A DNA stretch of 64,000 bases, taken from assembly GCF_000687475.1 (NCBI RefSeq), contig NC_057321.1, forward strand, positions 2,046,001 to 2,110,000. The letters are read 5' to 3'. This DNA comes from Ustilaginoidea virens (Eukaryota > Ascomycota > Sordariomycetes > Hypocreales > Clavicipitaceae). Position 1 is the stretch's first letter. The number at the start of each line of letters is the position of its first letter. Positions 44,673-55,243 of the stretch are shown here, one piece after another. The position numbers and the translations under genes were made by a program. Under the pieces are notes generated by a model. The model did no database searches and was not told where the DNA came from. It saw only the letters and a program-made list of their open reading frames with translations.

Positions 44673-46004
44673 ATGGGTGTCGTCGACTGCAAGAAGCCGC
44701 CGCCCCTTCCGGCTCCGACCGAAACGGAGACCACGACTGACGTCTCGAAACCTGGCGACGAAAAGTCTTCCTACTCAATTCCTGAAGACGGGACCCCCGT
44801 CACCATCCGGACACGAGGGCATAAAGCCAGCAAGTCCCAAACGTCCCTTCTCATCGAGTACTTCGAGGGCGGCAAAAACGGATCAGGTCCCGATCGTAAG
44901 CCAAGCGTGCGGGTTCGCTTGACGCCGTCCAAGAAGAGCAAAGGCGATCACATCCAGGTTACCGAGACCAAAGGTACTCGCAAGGCGTCCCTCACCCGTC
45001 GAATCCCTCTCGATCAGGCCATTGCCTCTCGAGAGATCCAGTTGCATGACGGCGAAGACACAAACAGCGTGACTTCCTATGCCTCGGCCACGGAGGAATC
45101 CAACGTGTCGAGAAACCCAATCGACATTGAAATAGACCGTAGCCACAGGCGGCGACGTCCTCACAGCCCGCTGATCCCGTCTGCCGAGTCGTACCAGCCG
45201 GTCAATCCATCCGAAATCTCTGCCATACCCACCAACAGCTTCTTGGATGGCGCAGGTCCTGGAGGGGACGTCAAGAGGTCCGGCAGTCCACCTCGCGGTG
45301 AGAGGCTGGCGGGTGCGACTGCTGCAGGTGCGACTGCGGGTGCAGCCATGGGCGAGATAAGCAATAACAAGGCACGTGGGAAAGAGCGAGTCAAAGTCTC
45401 GGAAAAATTAAAAGAAAACGACAAGCCCGATAGGAAGCGGAATTCCAAAGTGGGGACAAGCAGTGTCAGTGAACGCGCCGAGGACGAACTTCGTTCCCCA
45501 CGTCGCCGGTCGAGTCGCGGCCAGCAGGAATCCAATGTTAGCGCCGCGGATTCCAGCGCCGTGTCATCTCATCTCGCTCCGAGCCACCGCTCGGTGGACA
45601 CGCGTTCCATCCGGTCGGGCGCCTCCAAATCATCAATAAACAACCCGAAACTGCTCGAAACCGTCGAGGATGCCATTCGACGGCTAATCCTACCCGAACT
45701 GAGTGCACTCAAAAGGGAGCAGAGCAAGCGTGAGAATCGGCGCGACTCCATTGCCTCCTCAGTCACATCCGTCTCAAGAGATGACATCTCCTCGGACCGC
45801 AGGCGGTCCTCAAGTCAACGGGGCGAAGCTTTGCGAGACCCCCCGAAGCGCAAAGAGAGACGCAACAGAGAGGCCCGTCACGAGTACGAGGAAGAGGTAT
45901 CGCCTCTCAGTCCTAGCCATGACTCCATCAATACAGAGTATCAAAGTCGCGAGGAGGACGTCACCACCCCGAAGCGCAACGGTAATCCCCTCCAAGCCAC
46001 AGCA

Positions 46005-46039
<35 letters not shown>

Positions 46040-49000
46040 AGCAGCAGCTCTGGCCAAAGCGGGGAGCGCCGCCGTAAGCGACACCTCCGATTCGAACGAT
46101 AAAAAGCGGCGTGACAGGCGCAGGAGAAGAGCTGAACACGCGGCCTCCCGGGGCTTGGACGGGGAAGTATTTGACGATGAAGAACATGAAGACGAGCTTG
46201 CTCCCGCCCCTCCGATGCCACTGATGAGCGATATCAATCCGTCAGAGCTTACCCGGACGTCAATACTCTCTGCACGATCTGACCGGCCGCCACATCCCGC
46301 CAGCGAAGAACTCGCCGAACCCATTGGCGACGTCTCGAATGAAGAAGGAACGGGCTCCAGCGCGTCGACACCTACTCGGGTCAAGTCACCAATCAATCAA
46401 GAGAAGCATGCTATAGCTATGCAGCACGCCAATGTTTCTCACGGTGACCTGACCGCCCTTCCTCGTGGTAACAAGGACTATGTGGAGGAATATGAGACTG
46501 ACGAGTATGGCCGCAAGGTTCGGGTCGACTCTTACACAGACAGTGACCGCAGCAAAGGCCCGGCGTCTGACGCCGTTGATTATGCGGAGGACGATTTCGA
46601 AGACCGTTATTACAGCACTCAGGATGTCCCGCCGCCGCTACGATACGTCCCCTACCAAGCCGGCGCGAGGGGCCTCAGCCCAATACCCAGCGTATCTGGC
46701 TACACTGAAGCCGGAAGCGAAGCACCGCTGCCGCAAACTTCCACGGACATGCCATCCCCAGCAAAGTCGCCGGAGCGATCGCGCCAGCACCTGTCGTTAC
46801 AATCCGACGACTCGGTGTCGCGCGACGTGCGTGAGCTTGATGGCCTTTCCGCGGACGGGGTTGATCGGGTCGACGAGGCGGCAAGCGGCCAGGCCGTTCG
46901 AGGCATCGGGGCCAACCCGAATTTTGTCCATCCACCAATCGGCGTCGAATCGGCCGTTGCGTCTCTTGTGGATGGCTCCGCGCTTGACCAATCCGTCGTC
47001 ACCGGAGCGTCGGGCTACAACTACGATGCCGCCCGAGCCTCAGAGGCCTCATACGAGGATCAATCCAAAACCCAGAGCAGCCGAGCCGTCGATAGGCTCG
47101 ACAGGACGGATGCAGATGACGATCGGGAACTTGAAGACGAAAGGCAAGCCACACCCGAATCCAAGTCTGTGTCTCAGTCTCAGGATCACTCGGAGTATGA
47201 GTTGGATGAGTACGGTCGGAAGGTGCCCAGAACGAAATACCGGCACTCCCCTACGGCTTCCGAGGCCGCAATCACTGCCGGTGCGGTTGGCGCGGCCGCG
47301 GCAGCTTTGAAAGCCGCCAAGGAAAGGAAACAGGCAGCCGCGTCGGGGCAGTTTGTAGAAGATTTCGAACCCGCCGGCGTGGCTCGGAATCGGTCGTTCA
47401 AGGAGAGGACCATGCATCACGGATGGGAGCCCCGCAATACGCCAGCCCATAGCGTCGACAGATTAGACTTTGAAGAGCGCCCAAGGATGAGCAAGAGCGG
47501 CGTCCCAGACTTGAACGACCCTTTGCCCGAGATTGGCTACGTTGACGACGACCTTCAGACCAATCCTTCACTGGTCGAGGAGCGGCTTGATGGGGAGCCG
47601 ATGCGCCAAGGGTGGCCCGGCAGAGAGACGGCAACCGAGAAGGACATGACGAGCCACACGCGGCACCCGCAAGGCAAGGAGCCAAGCGGTGTTGGTACTG
47701 GTGGTGGTCTTGGAATCACCGAGGCGGTGGGAGCGGCACTGCTCGGGACTGCTGCCGGCATGGCTGCCACTCACAACGAGGAAGGGGTCAAGGAAGACGG
47801 CGAATGGCATCGTACGTCTGACGAGCGCAAGCGGGACACTCTGGTTACCAACCCATACGAAGACGCCAGCCCAATCGTGAACCTGCAGTTGGATGAGGAT
47901 TTGCTCGGCGCCAGGGGACTCAATGCAGGATTCGATACAGGCAGCCCCGCCGGATTTGCTCAGAAATACGACGAAGGTTACATGTCGAATGGCCCTAACC
48001 ACACACCTGATGCTCACCAGGCCAAGGGCAAAGCCGCAGATGTCCACCCTCGTGGAACAGAGGACGACCCCTTTTACGTGCCAAAGAGCCACCATGGCCG
48101 CCATCTCAGCGGCATGTCGCAAGGCATGGGCTCTCCTTTCTACGATGCTGCGACCGGTGCGGGGATTGAACGAATCGAGAACAAGGACATTGTGGCGCTA
48201 ATGCAACACGTAAGTGGATTCCAGCCTCCCCCAGCTTCTCCCGTTCTTTATGCGGCGGGGAGTGAGTTACAAGCTGGCTAACAGCTTATGCAGCTGATGG
48301 TGCGCGATGCGCAGCGGAGCGCTCGTGACACAGAGATTGTGGCATTGCTCATGAACGCAGCACTGGAGATGCGCAACTCGTTCCGCGAGATGAAGGAGCT
48401 AGTCCAAGACACTGGAGACGACGTCATTTTCGCCAACGCGGAAAACACGGACAAGCTGCACAAGGCAATCAACGGACCACGGCCTTACCCAGGTGCCGCG
48501 TCCCGGTCACTTCAGAGCCCGTCTCAAGCTGGAACACTGGATGAAGTCGGGTTGAAGAAGAGGAATCTGTGGAAGCGAGCGCTTCAGGGACTCAGCACCA
48601 AAGGAACCAACGACCTGAGCCGAATCGAAGACATGCTCATGCAGCTTCTGGGCGAGGTTGACGTGCTCAAGACGCGAACGGCGCCGCCCGTGTCGACCAG
48701 CGGTCCGGGGCAATCGTTCGACAACCTCCAGACGGATGGCCATTCTGAACAAGGCAGAGGCTACGCCGCAGAAGACACCGCTGCTGCTGGCACAAGCCGC
48801 GCCGCCGATGAAGCACGGGCGACGTCGGCATCGCAGAGCATTGGACGCGCACCCGGTGCGGCCAGAGAGGGGCGAATACCGGAGAATGCTGTCCCCGAGA
48901 ACGAGGAAGAATGCCAGTACGAGCGCGCGCGTCCAAGCGCAGAGAGATCGGCAGGCGACTATCTACCAAGCCCGGACCAACCCGATGCGCTCCAGCGAGG

Positions 49001-50012
49001 CGGTTCCGTGCCTCTGGACACACCGCCGCGCCTGGCCCCTTGCGGTGAACAGCAGCAGCCTCTGAGCGCGGAAAACACGCCTCGCACCGACAAGGGCAAG
49101 AAGCAGAAGACGGGCTCCAGCGGCTGGCTGCCGAGGATATCGAGATGGTCGGGCACGACAGCTTCCAGCGTGGGCAAAGCCTTGCGCGGCAGCGGGGCCT
49201 CCAAAAAGGGGCAAAAGTACGACGACTTGCAGCATCCGTCTCGTTCCAGCTCCAGCCTGGCCTCTTACGACGACGCCGGCAACTACGGCTACGATGCGTA
49301 CGGCGACGACAAGCTGCACGGCGGACTCTCGGACGGAAACCTGGCATCTCCTCGCGCCGAGAACCGCGCGGCGTCTCAAGGTTCCCAGCACATGGCGCCC
49401 GAGGATCCCAAGTACAAGGCCCATCGCGACTCGCTCAACCTGCAGCACCCGCAACCGAGACCGGGCCAGACGGAGAGATTCCGCACAGCCCTCGAGTCGT
49501 CGGCGCAGGAGTTCAACAACCCGACGACGCCGAGGTCCGCCGACTGGGCCGGCTCCGCCACCAGCCTCAACCGCCTGACGCCGACCAAGAGCAGGTTCGG
49601 CGACGGGTGCGCGGGACCAGGCCCCGACGGCGAATATTTCCCGTCCCCCGGGGGGCAGCAGCCATCCGGGCCGCCGCGTCCTCCCAAAGAGCCGATGGAG
49701 TCTCCGAGCTCGCGGCGCACGCAGACTCCGCCCAAGTCGAGCCGGTTGTCGAGGCTGCAAAAGGACGGCAGCCCGGCGCCTCACCCGAGCTCGGAGAGCG
49801 GCTACGGCACGATGACGGGGACCTACGTGAGCCACTATTCCGGCAGCAGCCCGAAGCTGGAGAACCGGAACCTGAACGCCGCCCTGGGTGTGCCCAGCCG
49901 CCGACCTAGCGGGCCGAGGGCGATGACGCCCAAGAGCCCGGTGGAAGAGGCAGCCAGAGAGGAAAGACGGAGGAAGCGAAGCATGCACGAGGGATGCTTC
50001 TCCGAGGGGTGA
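44673..50012 (+). CDS. Very large, mostly disordered fungal protein, 1751 aa, unknown function
   Basis: Exons are 44673-48209 and 48294-50012; the 84-bp intron (GTAAGT, branch GGCTAAC, acceptor ATGCAG) joins ALMQH to LMVRDAQRS in phase 0. Start is MGVVDCKKPPPLP; the frame is open 12 bp further up but without an ATG. Conserved-looking blocks: SQTSLLIEYFEGG and KPSVRVRLTPSKK near the N-terminus, and a helical block around the junction (EIVALLMNAALEMRNSFREM, NLWKRALQGLS, RIEDMLMQLLGEVDVLK). The motif EYExDEYGRKV occurs twice, at residues 606-616 and 841-851. A 15-residue Ala run encoded by GCC repeats lies near residue 450. The C-terminus is Ser/Pro/Arg-rich with a short block SGWLPRISRWSGTTASS. 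No enzyme motif; a scaffold role is inference. Confidence 0.85.
46002..46049 (+). repeat. In-frame GCC/GCA trinucleotide repeat coding for poly-Ala
   Basis: About fifteen Ala codons in a row in the 1751-aa gene, preceding LAKAG. Confidence 0.8.
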
Positions 50013-50789
50013 TGCTGCGGACTCTGTTGTTTCTTTTTTCTTTTTTTTTTCTTCCCATAGACGCGATTGGGATAGTTTGCCCCTGAGGGAACGGGCACTT
50101 GATCAAAAAGAGGAGAAAAGCTTGCATCGCGCAGTACGTTTTCACAACAGGATGCTTTTACGGATCTCTGGGCTGTACTTTTTTCCTCTTCCTTTTTTTT
50201 CTCTCCTTTTTCCCCCCATCTTTGTTGCCCTTTTTGCCTCCCCCGCTTTCCCCCCCCTTTCTTTAATCCTTTTCATTTCCATTTCCCCGCCTGTTTTGTC
50301 TTTCAAACCCTCGCCTCGGGGCACCTTGATTCACCACCAAGCCCGTCTACATGCCCCGGGCCTGGGCCACCAGTCGACACAACCAGCTGCAGCGGCCGCA
50401 ACGAGCAGTTCTTTTTGGTGCTGGCGACACCACCACCACCACACCGCCCTGCAAAAGGAAAACTGCGCCAGCTCAGGCCCGCCGGAACCGGCCAATCAAG
50501 CCGTGCAGGATGGGGAGACGGCAGAGGCAAAAAAGGCACAGGCGGGAGTTTCTCACCGTCATCGTCTGCAGGCGACATGGAGTTGGGGGAGCGGGGATGC
50601 CGGATGCCGCATTCCGGATGCCGCCCCTGCGCTCGTTTTTCTGAATCTAACGACGGAATGAACTATTTACAAAGGGGCCCGTGTCTATGCCGCTTGCCGT
50701 GGGCGCTGGGAACCTGGATGGGCTGTGGGACTGACGTTTTTTGTCTGTTTGCTCGTGAGGCACGGGAAGCTTGGGGTGGTGGTGATGCG

Positions 50790-50828
50790 CGGTTGCGGTT
50801 GCGGTTGCGGTTGCGGTTGCGGTTGCGG
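50790..50828 (+). repeat. GGTTGC hexanucleotide repeat
   Basis: About six tandem GGTTGC units in the convergent region. Confidence 0.85.
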
Positions 50829-50995
50829 TCTGGTCTGGTGGGATCTCGCGGTGGAAGAGCGCAGTACTCGGTAGAGCGCTTCTGCGCTTCTGCATTGGAA
50901 GGCTCGAGTCGCACCCAGCCAAGCGGCAGCTGCGAGACTTGCCACGGTAGGAAAAGAGCACTGATGGCGGTGCGCTGCATGAGGGTTACTGCGTC

Positions 50996-51060
50996 TGTCA
51001 CGTCTGTCACGTCTGTCACGTCACATCACGTCACATCACGTCACATCACGCCACGTCACA
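50996..51060 (+). repeat. Tandem array of ACGTC-containing units (TCACGTCTG, then TCACGTCACA)
   Basis: Three to four 9-bp units followed by about four 10-bp units. Each unit carries a CACGTC core, and the second set carries ACGTCA, the half-site of CRE-type bZIP proteins. Confidence 0.75.
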
Positions 51061-51861
51061 CCAAACAAGTGGCAGCGCACCCCGTCACGGCAACACAAGA
51101 AAAGCCCTTAGGTACTGGGTACTGGGTACTCTGTGCGCTGCCCCGCGCGCGTTGTGCGTACCAAGTTGCACCAGCTGCCACTGCACCAGTGTGCTCTGGC
51201 GCGAGTCGACCCGCAAGAAGTGCGGTAAATAGGTACCCAAGGCACTCGGCATAATACATACCAGACATGTACCTACCTAGTGTGCGTGTGTGCATGTGTA
51301 TTCCGCCAGCCGTGGTCAAAACAACATTCAAGTCTCGTAGGTGCTTGCTGCGTGCCATGATGCAGAAAACGCCAGACCCTAAAACAGCCAGCCAGCCAGC
51401 CAGCCAGGGGGTTCAATCAGTTGCGTTGCAGGGAAACGCGAGGCGTTGGAATGGAACGCGTGTGCCTCGGCACCTGCATACTCCGTACTGCTTACATGTA
51501 CCTTTATTTTGTAGCGAGGCAGCTGGCTACAGTGGCTAGCTGCGTGCCGCGGTTTTCGTCCTTTTGCAGAGTACTCGAACCAGCAGTTCTGCTTTCTACA
51601 CGACGTAACCACACGCACATGACAGCCTCATTAGCAGCTCATCAGCAGCTCATCAGCTGCGCAGTGGCCGGCTGCATCCCCTCAAATGGCGTCAACACAG
51701 CCGACTGTTTCACGCAACAGGACCAGGACCAGCACCCCCCTTGGTACGAAGCAACACGTCAAAAAAGAGGTCATTGGAGCAAGTGACAATGCGGTAGAGT
51801 GCGGTAGGTAACTTGTTTATTGAAAAAGACTTGGGGCGGCGCGCCAAGGTGCAGGTTCTGT

Positions 51862-52678
51862 CTAGGCCTGGCGTTTCCCTGCGTGCTTGAAAGTCCTTGC
51901 CGGGCTGTTTGCGCGCTCCTCGACGCAGGTGGCAACCTGTCGCCGCGGGTTATACCAGCACGGCGCGTTCGCCGCGGGGCACTGTGCGGGAAGAGGGGAG
52001 ACCAGACGTCAGCCGGGCCGCTTTCAGCCGGAAGGGCGGGCGGGCGGGCGGGCGGGCGGGCGGGCGGGCGGGCGGGATTGGTTTTGTTTTGTTTTTTTTC
52101 GACCTACCGGTTCGCCGGAGCAGCCCCGCATGGTGCGGTCAATGACGTACAGCGGGGACCCGTCGGCGGTAACGCGAAGCTGCGGCATGGCAAACGTGCA
52201 CGTGTTGCTGGCCGGGTTGCATTTCTGGCCCCGGCGTCGTCAGCCACATCATCTCATGATGAGGGAGGGAGGGAGAGGATGGAGAGATGGGAGGGAGAGA
52301 GGGAGGGATGGGAGGGAGAGAGGGAGGGAGAGAGGAAGAGAGGAAGAGAGGAAGAGAGCGAGGCGAGCAAAAAAAAAGGACCGGGGGCTACCGTACGCCC
52401 TTGTATCTCTTGCTGGCGCTCTTCTGCTTCAGCTTCCGGTGGACCTTGTAGTTGGGCCGCTGGATGGGGGAGACGGGCTCGTCGCCCAGCGAGCCGGGGG
52501 AGACGGGCGAGATGCCGTTCTCGTCGACGGTGCGCCCGTCGACGGGGCGGCCGCCGCCGACGCTGGTGTCGACGGTGAGCTGTGGCCGACGGCCTGCGCG
52601 CCGCTCGACCTGGTGGTGGGAGTGGGAGGCGGCGGCGCAGACGGTGGCGACGACGAGGGCGACGAGGCTGAGGCGCAT
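51862..52678 (-). CDS. Small secreted cysteine-rich protein, 172 aa (candidate effector)
   Basis: Exons (minus) are 52397-52678, 52108-52224 and 51862-51981; all junctions are phase 0, with introns of 172 and 126 bp. Residues 1-17 are a signal peptide (MRLSLVALVVATVCAAA). A Cys-free, basic pro-like region follows, ending with KQKSASKRYKG; the Lys-Arg is a possible Kex2 cut site. Exons 2 and 3 then give six cysteines: KCNPASNTC, RGCSGEP, CPAANAPCWY and VATCVEE, enough for three disulfides. The ending is KHAGKRQA. Donors are GTACGG and GTAGGT; acceptors are GGCCAG and CGCACAG. No family is recognised; a role at the cell surface or in host interaction is inference. The introns hold GGGC and GAGGGAGG repeats. 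Confidence 0.72.
52034..52077 (+). repeat. GGGC microsatellite inside the last intron of the secreted protein gene
   Basis: About eleven CGGG units within the intron 51982-52107; C-rich on the coding strand. Confidence 0.85.
52261..52370 (+). repeat. Purine-rich GGGA/GAGA repeat inside the first intron of the secreted protein gene
   Basis: Irregular GAGGGAGG and GGAAGAGA units fill most of the 172-bp intron; pyrimidine-rich on the transcribed sense strand, close to the acceptor. Confidence 0.75.
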
Positions 52679-53339
52679 CGTGGGAGGCGAGTCTGGACGG
52701 GGGCGGGGGATTGGAGGAGAGGAGGTTGGATGGAACGGGAACGAGGTGCTTTGCCGCGGGCAGGGCCGGCCAGAGCAGGCCAGGTCGGTCGCGGCGTGGG
52801 CGTGGCGTGGTGTCTTTTATAGATGGCGCTGCGTGCTGGGGCCGGTCTGCGGGCTGCTATAATTAAAAAGAGAGGGCGATGATGGGGGGGGGGGGGGGAG
52901 ACCGTGCTGCCGGGGCTATTGTCCTTGGCTGCGACGCGGATACGGGGGGCCGCTATTATGGGAAACCGGGCCGCGAAGCTATTGTATTGTTGCGACGGGG
53001 GCATGGGGGTAAATGGCCGAGAAAAGACGCTCGTGTGCTGAAGATGGTGATATATTTATTCATGGGCCCAAGACGACTTGGTTATTACAAGGGCCCCCGT
53101 GGGGGTGGCAGGTGGCCCATGCGGACGGCCGTGTCCTGCCCGCGATCTGTTGATGGGTGGACCCGGCACCCCGTCTCCGGCATGGACCTGATTTTGGTGT
53201 GATTCATCGGACCTTTTGACTTGGCGGATGGCTTGCTTGCCTGCCTGCCCACCCCGGCCGTGGTGTGATGTGGATTGGAGTGCCCGGCTTCCCCCCGCAA
53301 TCATCATTGTCCATCCCCCCGGGGCCACCATGCCGCCCG
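52679..53339. other. Intergenic: promoter of the secreted protein gene and 3' side of VPS62-like gene 2
   Basis: Both neighbours are on the minus strand. A G run lies near 52886-52899. A TATAATTA stretch lies at 52857-52864, about 180 bp upstream of the secreted-protein ATG on its strand. No gene is supported. Confidence 0.55.
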
Positions 53340-55018
53340 CTAAGCTTCTCCGTCGCCACGCCAAGCAACACGCCCCGGAGGATCGATATCCCCCAGCGGG
53401 ATATCTGCCTCTATCTTCTTGTAGCCCTTTCTAGCCCGGTACCTCTTGACGCCGTGTCCCAGACCCATCATGGAGAGCACGAGCAGCGCGGCCACGACGG
53501 CTCCCGACAGCCACTTCCTCCATCCTCGCAAGCAGCATGGGTACCACGACATGAGAATGCCGACAAGCCGCTGCGTCCATGACTTGCTTCCGCGGCTGTC
53601 CGGGGAAAGCCCCCCGCGAACGAGCTGCTTGGCCATGGGTCCCAGAGGCCCGGAGACGAAGCGCTTGAGGCCAAAGAGCGGAACCGTCCTTTGCAGAGGG
53701 TGGTCGTCGGGATAGCGGGCGTCGCCCCAGAGGCCCGTGTAGTGCAGAAACGAGCCGAGGTTGCCTGTTGGCGGAACGGCAGAGCCAGCTGGCAGCAGCC
53801 GTGTAAAGGTTGACGTGGCCGGGTGGTAGTGGTAAAAGTAGGCTGAGAGCACGGGGTCCCACAGCTTGCCAGCATCGCAGTAGTCTATCAGCGCTTCATC
53901 GTGGATGTGGTTGCTAAACAAAGGAGTTGGGAGCGTCTGTTAGTGTTGCATCCTGCGTGCCACGTTCAAGCCGCGTCGCGTCTCTTTGGAGGAGCGCCGT
54001 ACCCTGGTGAAGGATAGTTTGCGTGTGAGCCGTATGCGCTAAAGACTACAGGCTGTCAAGGTTCGCGTCATCAGCTCAGTTTCATCAGGGGGGGAGGGGG
54101 AAAGGAGAAGAGAAAAATTTCATGCTCCTTGTTCAAATCGGCAGCCTACCCACCCGCTCATCCTCCAACGAGATTCCCTCGTCGTGCCAGCCATATGCGG
54201 CGCCACCCGAATGCTGACTATAGTAGATGCCCGTGGGTTGACCGTCGCGAAAACGGATCATGTTATGCTCCCTTGAGACATGCTCGGGTGCATCAGTCCG
54301 AGGATTAGGATATGAGCAAGAAAACAGAAGCTGAGCTGGACGCACCAATCGCCCACGTGGTCTCCAAAGTGCATGCCATGTTCCACATCCTGAATAAGAC
54401 GGTTTACAGGCTCCATTACCTGCGTCAGGTTGGCGCCCCTATTATAGGAGTAAAAGTAAAAGTAAAAGGCGTCCAGGTCCTGCGGCCCTCGCTCAACGGC
54501 AACGACCACGCAGGGCGTAGCATTGACAGTGCGTCCCGACTCATCCGGCACCTTTCCCAAGATCCAGGCCGGCAGCGTGGTGACGTCGTCCTTTGAGGTG
54601 AGGGCGACTTGGCCGGTCTTGACACGGTTGAGCGTCTCGAGGTTATCCAGGCTCAGCTTAGGCAGGCCGGCAATGGGACTTTGGTCAACTGTTGGCCTTG
54701 TGTGGTGGACATGTTGAAGCAAGTCTGATGGTCGAAAAGGATCCTCAGAGTGTAACCACACCAAAGGGGCTGCCAGGCGACGCGTTAGCCTCGGAACGCG
54801 AGTCGAAGAGCGTAGGCGGCGCGAAGCAATTCGGCAAAAAAAGACGTCCATCCCCCGAGTCCGCTCCGTACAGCAAGACGAGGCTTACCATGTCGAGTCA
54901 CGCAGTCAGGCACGGCGCGGTTGCCTCCAGCCAGAAGCCATGATTCCGCGCCGTCGTTTGCAGAGCTGCAGCAAGCGGCAGCAACCAGCAAGCTCAAGAG
55001 TAGAATCACTCGCACCAT
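53340..55018 (-). CDS. VPS62-like protein (DUF946 family), paralogue 2, five exons, 431 aa
   Basis: Exons (minus) are 54889-55018, 54346-54769, 54154-54271, 54003-54052 and 53340-53913. Exon 1 encodes a signal peptide (MVRVILLLSLLVAAACC). Exon 2 opens with APLVWLHSEDPFRPSDLLQH, matching the start of the Vps62 domain in paralogue 1. Later come FYFYFYSYNRG, FGDHVGDWEHNMIRF (spanning the exon 2/3 splice), SQHSGGAAYGW, AYGSHANYPSPG (exon 4 into 5) and LIDYCDAGKLWDPVLSAYFY. A C-terminal membrane helix (GAVVAALLVLSMMGLG) and a basic tail follow, so it is likely a type I membrane protein. The exon 3 acceptor is AAG, not YAG. Paralogue 1 has one exon, an N-terminal anchor and no C-terminal helix. Function is unknown beyond the family's vacuolar sorting link. 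Confidence 0.87.
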
Positions 55019-55204
55019 TTCACCACCCCAGGTGTTGGCCTTGCGATGGCGTACGCCCGGGCAGCCCGAGTGATCAAAGATCAGTTCAGTTGCGATTAAG
55101 CTCGACTTGAAGTCAATAGGGGCAGCTTTGGGCATGGATTTACCGGCATCTGGCAGTTGGAGGGAGTGATGGGGCTCGAGCTGACAGTTGACGCCTGGCT
55201 TGGG

Positions 55205-55243
55205 CGGCTGACGGACGGCTGACGGACGGCTGACGGACGGCTG
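55205..55243 (+). repeat. 11-bp tandem repeat GGCTGACGGAC
   Basis: Three to four units upstream of VPS62-like gene 2, followed 26 bp later by GTACCC units. Confidence 0.8.

Larger units (their letters stand above)
50013..51861. other. Convergent intergenic region with tandem repeats
   Basis: Lies between the 3' ends of the 1751-aa gene and the secreted Cys-rich protein gene. It contains T/C-rich 3' UTR sequence (50030-50300), GGTTGC repeats (about 50790-50828), a TCACGTCTG/TCACGTCACA array (50996-51060), GTACTGG repeats (51112-51130), CCAGC units (about 51386-51407), an AGCAGCTCATC repeat (51632-51658) and AGGTACC/ACCTACCTAG motifs (51232, 51268). No gene is supported. Confidence 0.6.
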
